Source: Leptura quadrifasciata | Taxonomy: Eukaryota > Arthropoda > Insecta > Coleoptera > Cerambycidae | Direction: 5' to 3' | DNA length: 64,000 nucleotides | NCBI GenBank assembly: GCA_963675555.1 | Contig: OY776674.1 | Span: 128,316,274 to 128,380,273 of the forward strand | Shown: positions 1 through 12,106 of the stretch, piece after piece | Numbering within the stretch: position 1 is the first letter of the stretch | Layout: each line of letters opens with the position of its first letter | The notes under the pieces: generated by a model | Told to the model about the DNA's origin: nothing | The model's input: the letters and a program-made list of their open reading frames with translations, nothing else | Databases searched by the model: none | Program-made: the position numbers and the translations under genes

Positions 1-840
1 TCGTATCTTTGCCACTTGCGCCGCCATATTGGAGAAATGGCGCCTAAAAACAGTTCTTTGACAGTATCTCCTTTTCGACTCATTTTACGATAAGAACAGT
101 TATATAATACATTAAAGTAGAGAAAATTTCCTATAATTTATGTAATAACCTGTTTTTTTTTTGTAAAATGAATAGTTTTAGCGTACGAGCGCCGCAAAGT
201 CTACTCCAACAAAAATACTGGCTTATTCGAAAGGAAATTCTTTATTAATCTAGAACTGTATGATATTCAAATGTCAATCTGCCATCTTGAAAAAGGTAAA
301 AAATACCAAAAATGGTCAAAAGTCAAAATTCAACATTTAAAGACTTTCATTCTATCAGTGTTATTATTATAACTTGATGAAAATAATAATACTTGTTATT
401 ATTATAGTGAAAAGACTATATCACATCTAATATATTTAAGAATAGTATAAAGAAAGCATAACAACTTTTATCAAAAAATATTTTTATCATATGCAGCAAG
501 TGTACTTGTAAAATATATATAGATAATACAAATATCATACCAAACTCTAAACTAATATATGTCTAGTCTTAGGATGTTAGTAATATTTAATAAAACAGTT
601 CAAGATAATTAAGATAAAATTTGAACAGTTAAAAAAAATCTAGTATCTTAGTAAGCTTTTGTACATTATTTACTCATATATTAAAATATTTTATATAAGG
701 TCATATTAAAAATAATTTGCTTCTCTTGGAGGAGGATTCATATTAAAACATACCTATTTATGTAGAAAATAGGTATCCCTATCTAAATAATTTATTAACG
801 TTTACTTTAATATATATTTAATATAATGGCAATTATCGTA
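1..840. other. AT-rich sequence, no gene seen
   Basis: No coding pattern on either strand, and no repeat end recognised. Confidence 0.5.
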
Positions 841-897
841 ATTGCAGTTTTTATTTTTTAATACTACTATTGTAATATGTCTTCTAAGGGCTTATAA

Positions 898-904
<7 letters not shown>

Positions 905-950
<46 letters not shown>
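905..950. repeat. (TA)n microsatellite
   Basis: About 23 TA units without interruption. Confidence 0.9.
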
Positions 951-957
<7 letters not shown>

Positions 958-1980
958 TATTTATTCAAAACCTAATTACATTTTTTTTTTTTTAATTACT
1001 ACTTTTCACTCTATGATAGGTTTGATGCAAATTATTAAGACATTATTTTAAACTCACCACAAATTTGTGGGAGGTTACTAAAATAGGTCCAAAATCGAAA
1101 ATTGAAATAACATTAAATCTTTACGTTTTGAGGTATCAGGAACTCAAAAAAGTGGTTTTTGAAAAATGTCTGTGTGTATGTATGTTAGCATAATAGCGCC
1201 AAAACTACTAAATGGATTTGGATAAAACTTTGCATAAGGGTTTGCTTAGTGCTGCAGAAAATCTGAAAAGGTTGAGATCGGATTATGTTTAGTGCCGTTT
1301 TGGCACAACAAGTTGTTTATTTTATAATTACTTACAATTTGCAATCAAACCATTGAAAAGCAGTTAAAATTCCGATTTCAACGATATATCATACTTGCAC
1401 CTTTTCGATTTGGTTTCCGTGAAAAAAAATTAAAAATTAAGCAAATGCGAAGCATAAGATCGTTTCTTGCGTGGCACGGTCGATGCGCGGAGCCGGTTTT
1501 TGAGTAGGAACACACAATTTAGTGCTCTTTTCAGATTCAAAGATCCGCCAGGTGGGGTGGTTCCAGCCGCTTCCAGTAGCTGCCGATTTTTTCACATTAA
1601 AAATGATTTATATCGGTCGTATATGGTGATCAGGAACATAGAGGAATCGGACTTTACTAAAAGTATTAGAATTTACTCCCTTGTATGCAACAAATTGTTC
1701 CCCTTTCATATAAACAAGATTGAAGTACAGTTAATGGGTGATGAGTGATTGTTAAATCTATCACCTGCAATGTCACAATAAAAATACGAAGTTTTTAAAC
1801 TAAATTTGTAATTATTATCCATTGTGGCATAAATAGCTGCATGTGACGCCAATGGTTTTGCATGAGCAACGTTTAGTTTTGCAACCGACCTAACAATTAC
1901 AAGCAATTATATCGAGTAATTTATTAGGAAGGAGCTTTATCAATCCTTATCGGCATCAGTCCATTATCTGTTGTTTGCTG
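951..1980. other. No recognised gene
   Basis: The ORF at 1467-1748 does not resemble a known family. The stretch AACTACTAAATGGATTTGGA near 1206 is of the kind found in dispersed insect repeats. Nothing else can be supported. Confidence 0.4.
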
Positions 1981-2023
1981 CCATCCAAAATCCTGTCAAT
2001 TTTGGATGGGAACAAACAACACA

Positions 2024-2316
2024 ATGGAAGAAATACTTTGTCAAAATGCAGAAAATATTGTTGACAAAGCTGTGGTTGATGATGAGCTTGAGCAATTAGA
2101 AATTAGTCCTGATAGTCATGATTTTGAAGAGTTCGAAGAAGTTGATAATTATGAAGAAGATGTTTGTAGTTCAGAGAGTATCTTAGATGTATACGATTTT
2201 AACGATGACGAGGGGAAGAAACATTTCCAAACTCCACTTAAGTACCGATTCGGAAGTAGACACTTCTTGCAGTAGTGCATCTAGTACAACTACTAGAAAA
2301 AGAAAACATGAATAAA
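2024..2316 (+). pseudogene. Acidic ORF of unknown kind, frameshifted near its end
   Basis: From ATG 2024 the frame is strongly acidic (LEQLEISPDSHDFEEFEEVD, YEEDVCSSES) and stops at 2275. In the next frame a Ser/Thr/basic end (SSASSTTTRKRKHE) runs to 2316, with AATAAA just after. Acidic N-termini of this sort occur in piggyBac-type transposases, but no conserved domain is seen, so I do not assign it. A 29-bp hairpin (CCATCCAAAAT / ATTTTGGATGG) lies at 1981-2009. Confidence 0.35.
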
Positions 2317-2329
2317 ATAATAATCAATG

Positions 2330-2620
2330 TATGTAAAAAGTTTAATAAAAGTTTTCGAAAAAAAATTATATCTTACTTCGAGAGTTATTTTATCTAAATA
2401 TTAAAAACCTACTCACAATCACTTTTTATCATTAATATTGAAATTTTTATAATGAATAATTGGGCTTGTACGGGCAAACGTATAATACCGAAAATGACGG
2501 GAAATCACCGCGAGCATATATACACCAAAAATGACAAAGAATCGGTTAAATAAAAAAAAGTCATTTTTAGTTGGATTTTAGTTAAGTTAGCAGTAATTAA
2601 TTTTTTTTACGTTTTTTCAG
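2330..2620. other. Spacer between the acidic ORF and the mariner-like element
   Basis: AT-rich, no feature. Confidence 0.5.
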
Positions 2621-4448
2621 TATACAGGATGTCTCACCGGGAACTGGATCGATCGATATAGAGAAAAGTACGCATCAGAAAATTTTGAAAATTTAGATAA
2701 TTACTAACGTCGATGTGGATAATCCAACTAAAATAATTACAAGTAGCTGGCACTTCCGCTTATACCGGAAGTCGATACCAACTTGCTTATTTCAAATGGA
2801 ACACCCTATATATTTTAGAGTTTTCAAAAAAGTGCATAACATCTGAGTCGAAAATATGTAGCATATCCTATACCTAAACCTAGCCGTTTCAGATATATTT
2901 GACATTTTCTAGAAAATTTGACAGGTGCAACGGTTTGCAAGAACCGTTATAACTTTCTTCGTGTAAAAGATCCTCATTTGCCTCTTGTTACATAAAAAGA
3001 ACACAAGGAGAACTACGTTCTACAATTGAAATAAATTCAATAATATCATACCAAGTGTTCCGTTGTTTTTCGCGTTACATTTTGTCAACTTCAAACCGCG
3101 AAAACTTGTTTAGGTCAAATGGAACACCCTGTATTTTTTTAAGTCAAGTTGTGTAAAATTTAATTTACCGTTTAAATTTTCCTGATAAAATTGTAATGCC
3201 ACCGCTCTATCGTTTCTTATGGCACAGTAAACCTTGAACTGCCAACTTTCCTGAAAGTTTCGCTCTCTGAACATATGAGGATTTGAGTCACTCCAATAAT
3301 GCGAATTGTGTCTATTAAAAAGTCCACTTTTAGTAAATTTTGCTTCATCTGTCCATATAATATTTCCAAATAAGAATCGTGACCCTCAGACCTTATTAGA
3401 ATAAACTCACAAAAATTCTGTCTTCTTAGGAAATCTGTTTCTCTTAATCCTTGAACCATATGGAATGAAAACGGGTGAAACTTATGTTTCAATAAGATTC
3501 TGTGAATTGAATCCTTGCATAGTCCCGATTCCAGAGCGGCTTGTCTTAATGACATCCTTGGAAATGCTTGAAAATATCCCAGAATGACTATTTCAATGTT
3601 TTCGTCATCAACAATAGGCTTTCTTCTTTGCATTTTTGCCTTGACAGAGCCATAATTTTTAAAATTCTCCAGTATGCGCTTTACAGTGTTTGGAGACGGT
3701 TTCCGTTTTTCTGGATATCGAGTAACAAATGTGCTGCAAGTTCTTGATATTGCTTTATCACATTCTCCATAAATAATAAAAAAATTTAAAAAGTCTTCGT
3801 GGGTGTAATTTAAACGTGCTAGCATTTTTTGACATAAGATAATAACTGATTGTTTCTAATCATGGCTATTTTGATGAAATGATTACAACAATTCATGAAT
3901 TTCTAATAAAATCGCAAATATTTCAAAAAGTTGTAACTTTAACCCCCTTCATGCCAATATCAGAAAAAGGGGAATTCAATTTTACATAACTTGACGTAAA
4001 AAAATACAGGGTGTTCCATTTGACCTAAACAAGTTTTCGCGGTTTGAAGTTGACAAAATGTAACGCGTAAACTATTGAATTTATTTTAGAATGTAGCTCT
4101 CCTTGTGTTCTTTTTACGTGACAAGAAGCAAATGAGGATCTTTTACACGAAGAAAGTTATTGCATCTTGCACCTATCAAATTTTATATAAAATGTCAAAT
4201 ATCTCTGAAACGGCTAGGTTTAGGTATAGGATACATATTTTCGACTCAGAATTTTATGTTCTTTTCGAAAACTCTAAAATAAGCAAGTTGGTATCGACTT
4301 CCGGTATAAGCAGAAGTGCCAGCAGCTTGTAGTTATTTTAGTTGGATTGGCCACACCGACATTAGTAATTATCTAAATTTTCAAAATTTTCTGATGCGTA
4401 CTTTTCTCTATATCAATCGATTCAATTCCCGGTGAGACACCCTGTATA
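2621..4448. mobile_element. Mariner-like element with about 500-bp inverted ends
   Basis: It begins TATACAGGATGTCTCACC and ends GGTGAGACACCCTGTATA. Inverted arms 2621-about 3165 and about 3975-4448 match closely, for example AACTTGTTTAGGTCAAATGG near 3105 with its complement near 4015. The left arm carries a roughly 20-bp extra piece near 2790. The middle holds a transposase fragment on the minus strand. Confidence 0.8.
3180..3825 (-). pseudogene. Tc1/mariner-superfamily transposase fragment
   Basis: It starts MLARLNYTHEDFLNF, an N-terminal helix-turn-helix of the DUF4817 type. A second HTH follows (MSLRQAALESG), then HKFHPFSFHMVQGL and RRQNFCEFIL. After a frameshift it reads NIIWTDEAKFTKSGLFNRHN, which holds the first catalytic Asp, and stops near 3180 where the left arm begins. 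The second Asp and the Glu are deleted, so the copy is non-autonomous. Confidence 0.75.
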
Positions 4449-5188
4449 TATGTACATATCGTGGGGGGCCGTGAACCAATTTTCACAAAATTTGGACTGA
4501 AGGTTCCTTGAACATCGACAATAAAAGGGTATGATTCTCGTTTCTTAAATAGCATTTTAAAGGGTCCAAAATGAATTAAAACTGAAAAACCATCCATAAA
4601 AATGACCAATTTATCCCTTTTTCGCGAAAAAAATGGGTTCCCTTACCTACTTCTCTCCATCGCATTATTTTTGGCTATTTTTACCCCACTAAATGTGTAT
4701 TGAAGCGTGTAAACAGGGAAATAAAATTCAAAAAAGATATCTAAAATCGGAACAACTGTTACTGAGATGTAATGTTAAAGTAAAAGGCTTGGCGGATATC
4801 TTTTCTAAAAGAAGATCCTAGCTCACTTAGGATTTGTTGGGTCTTTCACGAACTTATTGTACATTAATGGAGATATCCATTGCCATGGACAAATAACTAT
4901 TCTGAAATACTTCATACTCAAATCTTAATCTATTTAGTCTACATTCACACTGATAACAAAAGAAAAAGAATTTGAATATTCAATAGAGAAGTAATTGTAT
5001 CAGGTGTTAGGTGACCACGCAAGAACTAATTACTTCATAAATTCCCCCCAACGGTATATACATTTATTACTTTTGTAAATCACTACACCTATAAATAATA
5101 TACATTTGTATATTGTCAGAATTATTTTATATTCTAGTAAGTTCAGTCAGATTTACAGGCTTTTAACTATATAATAAAAAATACAAAC
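4449..5188. other. Downstream side of the exon-1 copy; no gene seen
   Basis: By position this is the start of intron 1 of the putative paralogue. No exon-like block with Ldh2 similarity was found. Confidence 0.5.
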
Positions 5189-5344
5189 CTCTAATTCCAG
5201 TTCCTGCTGCACATTTATGGGCCGCCATATTCCTTACGAATGATGTTAAGGACCCTTCAGGATTGACACTGACGCAATGACTGGCTTTCACCAACAGTTC
5301 TGACAGAACTGACTCATAGCCGTGTGCATCTTTAACGAGGCCAT
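5189..5344 (-). pseudogene. Second copy of Ldh2-like exon 1 (start of a tandem paralogue, or a relic)
   Basis: The segment resembles 57563-57734 from the ATG (MASLK...) through the donor (G|GTTTGT). About 40 bases 5' of the ATG also align with the flank of the other copy. It is 16 nt shorter, so the frame opened by the first ATG hits TGA after 18 codons. The distal part reads on in the other frame (SVNPEGSLTS... then MAAHKCAAGTGIR|G) and contains an in-frame ATG thirteen codons before the donor, in the same phase as the intact gene. It may therefore start a paralogue lacking the targeting extension, with its other exons left of the window. No further Ldh2 exons occur between 1 and 5188. Confidence 0.7.
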
Positions 5345-5775
5345 CCTGATAAATTGTGTAAATACCTATGATTAATTAATTTTTCTACGTTCACGTTGAA
5401 CAGTCAAAACCCACAATTAATTTAAAAAATATCTTCTTGCAACACTCATTGCTCTTGGTAAAAAGTGATAATATAAAGAAAAAGTTTTTTATTGTTTATA
5501 TAAAAGCATTGACAGTGACAGTAAACGAATTAGCACACCAACACATAACTCAGTGGAAAATAGTTGATATCATACAAAATGAAGTTGAGTATAATTAATA
5601 ATAAGGTATACATTTATCAAAATTATGTCAAAAGTGTATAAAAATTATTTTGATAGTTTGGGGAACCTGGGACGTGAAAAACTGAACGTGAAGTGATTGT
5701 GGGACCTCAGCTGACTCCTAATATAGAAACAGACAACACAATGTGAATAAGTATTTATAAAATGCGTAATCAATT

Positions 5776-6755
5776 TTATAATAAATTACAACGAAGGGGT
5801 AGGTATGTAATATTAGACTTACCTTTACGCGTTTTTGGACGGCCCAGGTTCGTCAGACGACTCTTCTTGGGCTCCGGAGACTCCTCTGTTGTTGGATTAG
5901 ATCTACTACTAGATAATAGTGTTGAAGGGTCGTCGACGTCGTCTTCTACTTCCGTCTCAGCCATGGCTAAGGGAGGAGTATTCAGGCAGGTTTTCCCCTG
6001 ACAAACGTTGCAGAGAGCGGAGCATTTCAACCCTGCTCTCTAGCAGGAGCAGCTTCCTCCTCAGCACTTGTTTTGGCAGCTGCATGACAGTAATTTCAGT
6101 AGGGTTAGTGGCGCTGGTTCCTTGGTTGAAGTCACTAGTGTCAACCCATGCTAGCTCCTTGTCCACCCCCAGTTGGTGGACTCTTTCTCTACTCCCAACT
6201 ACTTCTGCGCGTAGTGGTAGGTTCTGTAGGAATATTGGGCAGCAGCCTCTTCGGTTGGAGCAGACGAGCGAGGTGGACTTTGGCGTTGGTAGCACTTTGG
6301 ACAAATATCCCGTAACGCAGGGCGTGGAGAGAGCATTCTTCTCCCCCACCATAAAGCGCCACGAGACATTTGCTGCCAGCAGAGACTCCTCATGAGTGGT
6401 GTCATGGTTCAGAAATGTAGTAGCCGCATCAAGAACGTCTGGCTGTTTTGAAAGGGCGCCCAACATCTTCGTTTTCCCTTGTCAGAAAAGGGCAGAGGTG
6501 GTGTCGCAACTAGTGAAGGCGTGAAGGAACAACTCTATTCCAGGAGGGAATGTGAACTCTCCTCGAATGAATGATGTTGAAGAGAACTGCTCACAACCTG
6601 TTCCACATCTGCCACTTTTCTGGACGATTACATTTTGTATGCTGGAGTCCAATCAATTAAGAAACACCAAGAGGTCGACATTCTCTCCACGGATTAAGAC
6701 GGGCTCGTACTCCTGGTTTTCAGCCATAGGTGGTAGGTACCCAAAAGATGAGGCC
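5776..6755 (-). pseudogene. Third, divergent PIN-CXC gene copy (decayed)
   Basis: On the minus strand, switching frames, I read RGENVDLLVFLN, FTFPPGIELFLHAFTSCDTTS, RQGKTKMLGALSKQPDVL, APTEEAAAQYSYRTYH, NWGWTRS, LLKLLSCSCQNKC, RAGLKCSALCNVCQGKTCLN and an acidic/basic tail (DVDDPSTLL...). The order is the same as in the other two copies, but the sequence is clearly a different, more GC-rich subfamily. At least three frameshifts and two stops occur. No long TIR was found around it by eye. Confidence 0.65.
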
Positions 6756-8509
6756 TAGGTTACTTCACAACTACGACTCATATATATAGGTTTGATACCA
6801 TAAATAAATCAAATTTATAAATATAATGCATTTTTATAACATTCTATAGGTAATTGTGCAATATTAATAACAATTTACATTGGGAGCTCCATTTCTTGAA
6901 AAATCCGATTTCCTTAATTTTTCGTTCTTTCCAGATAACCAGGGAACTCTTGACCCTACGGGGTTCCGCTTGTACTTAATTTAAAGCAAAATAACTGCTC
7001 TAAAGCTTCATTTCCCATAACTTTCCTCGTAAGACGAATGTTTTAGCCGATATCCTGCTCGAAAGACTACTAAAACTACAATTTCGAACTTTTGGAAAAA
7101 TGGCCAATTTTTTAAGCGGTGTATCTCGGGACCTATTTTGGACCTACGGAGCTGCGGTTGCACTCATATTGTAGCAAATTTTGTCTACTTTAAAAGTGTA
7201 CACTGTGACACTTTTCCATAGGATGCACCCTTTCGAAATTATAAGCCAAAAACTGAAAAAAAATCGAAAATTTCAAGGTGTTTCGAGCACCACGGAGTTA
7301 GTATAGGTCTTTCGAAGCTGCAAATTTGGTTTTACACTACTGGTGGTATAACGATATCCCAAAAAATCAGGACAATGCAATTTCTTGCGATTTACGATGT
7401 TTTGAATGACTGGACTACATCAGTAATGGTACATTTTGTTTATTTCTCTAAATCTGAAAATAAAGCAGTAGATTGGGTTAACTGGTTAAATATTGTATTA
7501 ATAAAATTGAAAGCATGTAGCGCTAATCGCAGCAATCTATACATGTCCATTGTACAGAATATTTGTGTACACATTATTTTGTTTAAAAACCACATGCATT
7601 TATGCAATATTGACATTTGATCAAAACTTCTGTTTTCAATGTTTGGTTGCCCCATTGGAATATGCACGGTAATCCAATATTTGCAATGGTTCATTAATAA
7701 AATTACCTTGATAAAGCATGTTCTACGGTGCGACAGAAATACCGTTAATGTTGGAGGGAAAATTTTCAATTATCTACTTTTTGGTAAATATTGTAAAAAA
7801 ATTCCGCTAGTGTTAATGCTATCGTTGTTGTCCTTCTTTAACTATTCCGGTATAAAGAACAGCACGTGTAGATATAGTTTAGTAGTTTAGTGTAGATAAA
7901 ATATAGCTTTTCTGGAAATGAGTGGCAAATTGAAGAATAAATACTCAAGTCGACTCATATTCCACACTTTTACTGCGTGTAATGTGGCATCGGCTTTTTT
8001 AGGAAACTGAAAAAGAAAGTGTAAGGGAAGCTCTTCCAAAACATACACCTTCACCAGGAACTACCTAACAAAGAATAGTTGCCTATGTTAGAAATAATTT
8101 CTCATAGTGTTAGTGAAAAATATTTAAAGGCTGAAAGAATAAACGTTTGTCTAATAACCAATAAAAAAATAAGTCTTTTCAAAATACTTTCGCCACATTG
8201 AATGCACTCTCATTGTACATGAGAAGATACATTTGTCAGAGTGATTTTATTCGGAGCCAATTAAACATTGTAAATTTTGGACTACCGTACCCATCTCAAT
8301 AGAGTGGACACTGGAGCAAGATAAGCGGTTGTATAAAATAGTAGTTTGCGCAACAAGATATGGATAATCCACTCGAGTTGTATAGCATACTTTTTCTATG
8401 ACCGGATTAAGAAAAAACTACAAATAATAGTTTTAATCAAATTTTAATATACAAACTTAGCTTCTGCTAAATCTTATGCTCTATGTGCAAACATTTTATA
8501 AAAGCTTCA
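6756..8509. other. Unassigned repeat-like sequence
   Basis: Overlapping short ORFs at 7375-7890 on both strands match nothing I know. The 6870-7350 part (CGGGACCTATTTTGGACC and similar) has the look of a dispersed repeat, but no ends were found. Confidence 0.35.
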
Positions 8510-8612
8510 GTAGCCTAGCGGTTATATGCACGCTTCGAAATGCAAGAGATCATAGGTTCAATCCCTGAGACTGGACAAAAGACTGACGTTTAATACGCAA
8601 ATAAATGAAACT
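8510..8612 (+). repeat. tRNA-derived SINE head
   Basis: TAGCCTAGCGGTTA (box A-like) at about 8512 and GGTTCAATCCC (box B) at about 8553 have the spacing of a pol III tRNA promoter. The flanking bases do not fold as a full tRNA. It ends in an AAATAAATGAAA run against the LINE. Confidence 0.55.
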
Positions 8613-9671
8613 ATACGGACGGTCTACTCCCTGTCCAGGAGTCTGTATCCGCTCATGGTCAGGGGTAGCAGACTAAACAGACAAAATAAGAAATTGCTGT
8701 ACACGACGGTGGTCAGGCCGTCTATCACATATGCGGCGGCGGTGTGGTGCAGCACGTCGGCCAAGATAATGAATAAACTGAAAGTACTGGAACATAAGTA
8801 CATGCGCCTCATTTCAAATTCTGGAAGGTACACCTCCCTCAGAGACCTCTACGAACGCTGCAACGACATAACCCCGATAGCCGACTACGTCCAGCACATC
8901 TCTCAAAACTTCTATTCGTTCAAGCTGGGCGATAGTCCACTAACAAGACACATTACACAAATTAGACAGCATAATGCCGCATTTCGGATTAAACAACCTT
9001 TACCTTACCAGACGTTGCCAATCTTCCGGCAGCCACTCTAGCCAAACTTTCACCTACTATACCTTCTCTAATACTATCCACCTTTCACTCATATTTCATA
9101 CCTTTCATCGACTTTAATTCTTTCTTGTCCCCCTCTTCTTTTGTTTTTGTGTATTTTTGTGTCGCGTTCTTCCGTCACTAATATTGTAACAGAATCCAAA
9201 TTTTATCTTAGAACAATCAAAATTTTTAGAATCACAGTTTAGGCCTGCCTTGCGCAACCCGTAGTTGAAGCAATTCGCGGATGGCACTTCGTGCAAGTTA
9301 TGGTGTCAGCGTCAGTGCCAAAATTAAAAACAGTGAAAGTGCGCATAAACGGCGAAAGCCAAAGTGTTCGTAGTTCCATTTTTAATGTTAAGCTTTCTTT
9401 TTTTAAGCAATGTTTTGTCAGATTACCTATTTTTATTTTAGTATTGTTAAAAAGGAGTTTAGGTGTTTTTTAGCTCGTTCTAATTTTTATACAATTGTTG
9501 CTAACGCCAAATCGGTCCCGTCTCGGCCCGGCCTTGCGACGCACCGCTGCGTTAACGCGGTGGTCGCAGGGTCGGTCCCGGGATGGGTGCCGGGGAGGCA
9601 GCTTATACATTTTTACATGTTTACCCCTTTAATTTGAATAAATTTGTTTTGAATTGAATTGAATTGAATTG
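8600..9671 (+). mobile_element. 5'-truncated jockey-type LINE
   Basis: It opens with a C-terminal RT ORF (to 9041): RTVYSLSRSLYPLMVRGSRL, TVVRPSITYAAAVWCS, KLKVLEHKYMRLIS, then a Gln/His-rich end. A GC-rich 3' UTR with a hairpin at about 9537-9569 follows, and a tail of GAATT repeats at 9646-9671. The 5' cut is within the RT gene. Confidence 0.65.
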
Positions 9672-11146
9672 GTTCAATCCCCACATATAGCTACTTTTTT
9701 TTTGTCATAATATATCTCTAAAATTTTGTCTGTATATAATAATTTCAATAAAATTTCGATCGATTCTTCACTGGAATCACTCATTTTAAATTATTTTCTA
9801 GCTCAAACTGCGCGAATATACACTGACAATTACTTTGACAGCTTACGCAGTAACTTGAATTTTTTAAAATGAATAGTTGCCTATGTACTTAATACACGAA
9901 CTGTGATTGGTCGATTTCATATCCATCCTAGAACGTATATGAAATATATCCGTTCAGTTAACTGGAATGGCCCACTTATCCATTCTACAGACTGTACGGA
10001 AAACAGCAAATTTACATAAGGGAGTAGAAAAAATAGTTTACAATGCAACTGTGGAAAGGGTTATTCTACTCCTACGATTGAAAAACTTGCTAATGCTAAT
10101 ATTTCAAGTTTCATACTCATTTTGAAATGAAATTCTATAATATCCTATTGAATATTCCACATTATGTTTTTTGTCCAATAAATTTATTTTCACAATTTTC
10201 TTGTAGCTAGGCAACTTTTCTTTGAAACTTTTGAAAGGCGTTAGATTTTCATTTATATCGTTTCATTGTTTTCTGGCCGAACCGGACTTGCCTCGTCCGG
10301 TCTTTCAGTCACCACGACTCGTCACAGCCTGAATTTAATTGAATTGTTAGAGCAAGCGATTCCAGGTTCCAGTCCTCACTAAATTATTGATGTTTGGTGG
10401 TGTTTTTAATAAATTATCGAGACTAACACTGGGCTAGACGTAGCTGTAGAGAAACACCATAGTTAATATGTGATATCTCCGTTAAGTTCGAGCCTCAGCT
10501 ATAACAGATGGAATTGTAGCAGGGAATGATTATGCTGCAGTTGTGCGTATATGCGTGTGTCCTGCTAAAGCGATGGAATGTGTGGCTACAGAGAGACTAA
10601 GTTGAAACGTTAAAATAGGGCCTAGGATAAGTAAGCCAAGGTTGGGAAACTTATATATCACGGAAGAAATTGCTTCATATTTAGCTTTCACATGAGAAAT
10701 GAATGCGACAGTGAAAAGTTAGATTATCCTTGTTTTCCACACTGTTACGGAGCAGTTAACTCAATCAGTAAGAACGGTCCGTAGTGCCCTCAAGTGTTCT
10801 ATGGTATTAGTAGTAGGCAATATCAAAAAAGTTTATGCAACATTGTTTGTCGTCAAGTTCATTGGCTGGTGATGTTTGTGGTGAGATAATGTACTGCATT
10901 GAGGCAACCTCTTGTATAAGTATATGAGTTTATCAACTTTTCTCTTATCATTATCTAGGTATACTAAACTATCAAAATTTGAAATTAAACCAGATATTGG
11001 TTGCCAGCAGTCAAAAGGAGCCATAGAATATTTTTGAAACGTCTAACGTTAAAGAACCCACTTCATCAGAGGCCCACGGGGCTCCCTTGCCGTCGTGCAA
11101 GCTAATACCCTGGCCAGTCTGATGCTGAATTAAATTAATTATAATG
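9672..11146. other. 3' flank of the Ldh2-like gene, mostly unassigned
   Basis: A tiny minus-strand ORF (9671-9784, MSDSSEESIEILL) resembles the start of small acidic transposon proteins but is too short to assign. The repeat at 10430 is listed separately. Confidence 0.35.
10430..10620 (+). repeat. Dispersed repeat shared with 46130-46240
   Basis: AAGTTCGAGCCTCAGCTATA, then ACAGATGG and GGGAATG here parallel AATTCGAGTCTCAACTACGG, CAGATGG and GGGAATGG at 46188. GGGCTAGACG and GAGCTAGACG lie upstream at similar distance. The box B-like GTTCGAGCC suggests a tRNA-type SINE, but no clear A box is seen. Confidence 0.45.
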
Positions 11147-11155
11147 ACATACAGT

Positions 11156-11542
11156 TTAGGGGCGAGCGTAGATGCGTCTTTACTATGTACATACTTCGAT
11201 ATGCGATGTAAAGCAACGTTAGGTGCGGTTAGTACTTGGATGGGACACCGTTTCAAAGAAGGCCGTGTCCTCGCCTCACATATCATCAGCGGCTTGTATA
11301 TCAGTGTAAGCGCGGAAGCTATGCAACCTTAGGCGAGGGTTGTGTAGATGATATACCATCCTTCGGAGGGGATGTAAAGCCGTCGGTCCCTTGTCTATTA
11401 AATGTTAGGCAAGTAAAAGATCCCTACTCTTCTTAAGGGAAGAGGTTCGGCAAAATTCCTGGTTGGGGGTAGCTCGTCTACAGGCGTCGGTCATAGGCCT
11501 CAGTAGCGGAAATAGACCGACTTTAAATAAATGTTAAAAAAA
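11156..11542 (+). repeat. 5S rRNA-derived SINE, copy 1
   Basis: The head contains AAGCAACGTTAGGTGCGG and GGTTAGTACTTGGATGGG, the internal pol III promoter (A box and C box) of eukaryotic 5S rRNA. The rest is unrelated to 5S and ends in TAAATAAATGTTAAAAAAAA. The flanking ACATACAGT at 11147-11155 and 11543-11551 is a target-site duplication. It lies about 0.4 kb downstream of the Ldh2-like gene's stop codon. Confidence 0.8.
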
Positions 11543-11947
11543 ACATACAGTAATTGTTATAGTTATAAATAATTGACAGATTTTTCATCAAAATGATATA
11601 AACTTACATGAAAAGTAATAAAAAGTTTTAGACTCCAAAAGTAATCTGCCTTAAATTTTAATAACGTCTTCTGTGGTCCTCAGCAATTATTAGGTAAGAC
11701 AACTAACATCATTAAATATACATTTAAGAATAAAGAGGAAAATAATGAAATTTATGTAATAATTCGTAAATTTATATTATATTTTAACAAGAATAATTAA
11801 CATTTGCTCAAAAAATGAGCAATATAAATTTTCTATCACATTAGTAAAACTACTAAACCAAATATAAACATTATCACATATTTGACCTGTGAACATATAA
11901 AATTATTAAAAACTGTGTTAAGTTATCATGCAAAAGCGCGTAAAATT

Positions 11948-12106
11948 TTATTTAGACACCATTGGTGCAACCTTAAGCTCTTCAGCTAGTCTCGCGTTAC
12001 TTTCGTGTTGATTTTTCACATACAACAACCCGCCATCTTTTTTAACTTTTTCCATGTGTATCCTTTCCGGATCTCCGTGGACTAGAACAGGTTTTTCTGG
12101 ATCAGC
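11948..12106 (-). CDS. Exon 8 (terminal) of the Ldh2-like gene
   Basis: 52 codons plus TAA. It encodes the C-terminal signature VHGDPERIHMEKVKKDGG (family: G-D/E-P-E-R/W) and ends VAPMVSK. An AATAAA hexamer overlaps the stop codon (11947-11952, minus strand) and is the only polyadenylation signal I see close to the 3' end. Confidence 0.9.
   Translation of the reverse strand, partial: ADPEKPVLVHGDPERIHMEKVKKDGGLLYVKNQHESNARLAEELKVAPMVSK

Noticed and set aside
1467..1906. Short ORFs at 1467-1748 (+) and 1706-1906 (-)
   Set aside because: No recognisable domain; repeat-like surroundings.
7375..7890. Overlapping ORFs of 81-109 codons on both strands
   Set aside because: No family resemblance, no codon pattern favouring one strand, and no splice context.
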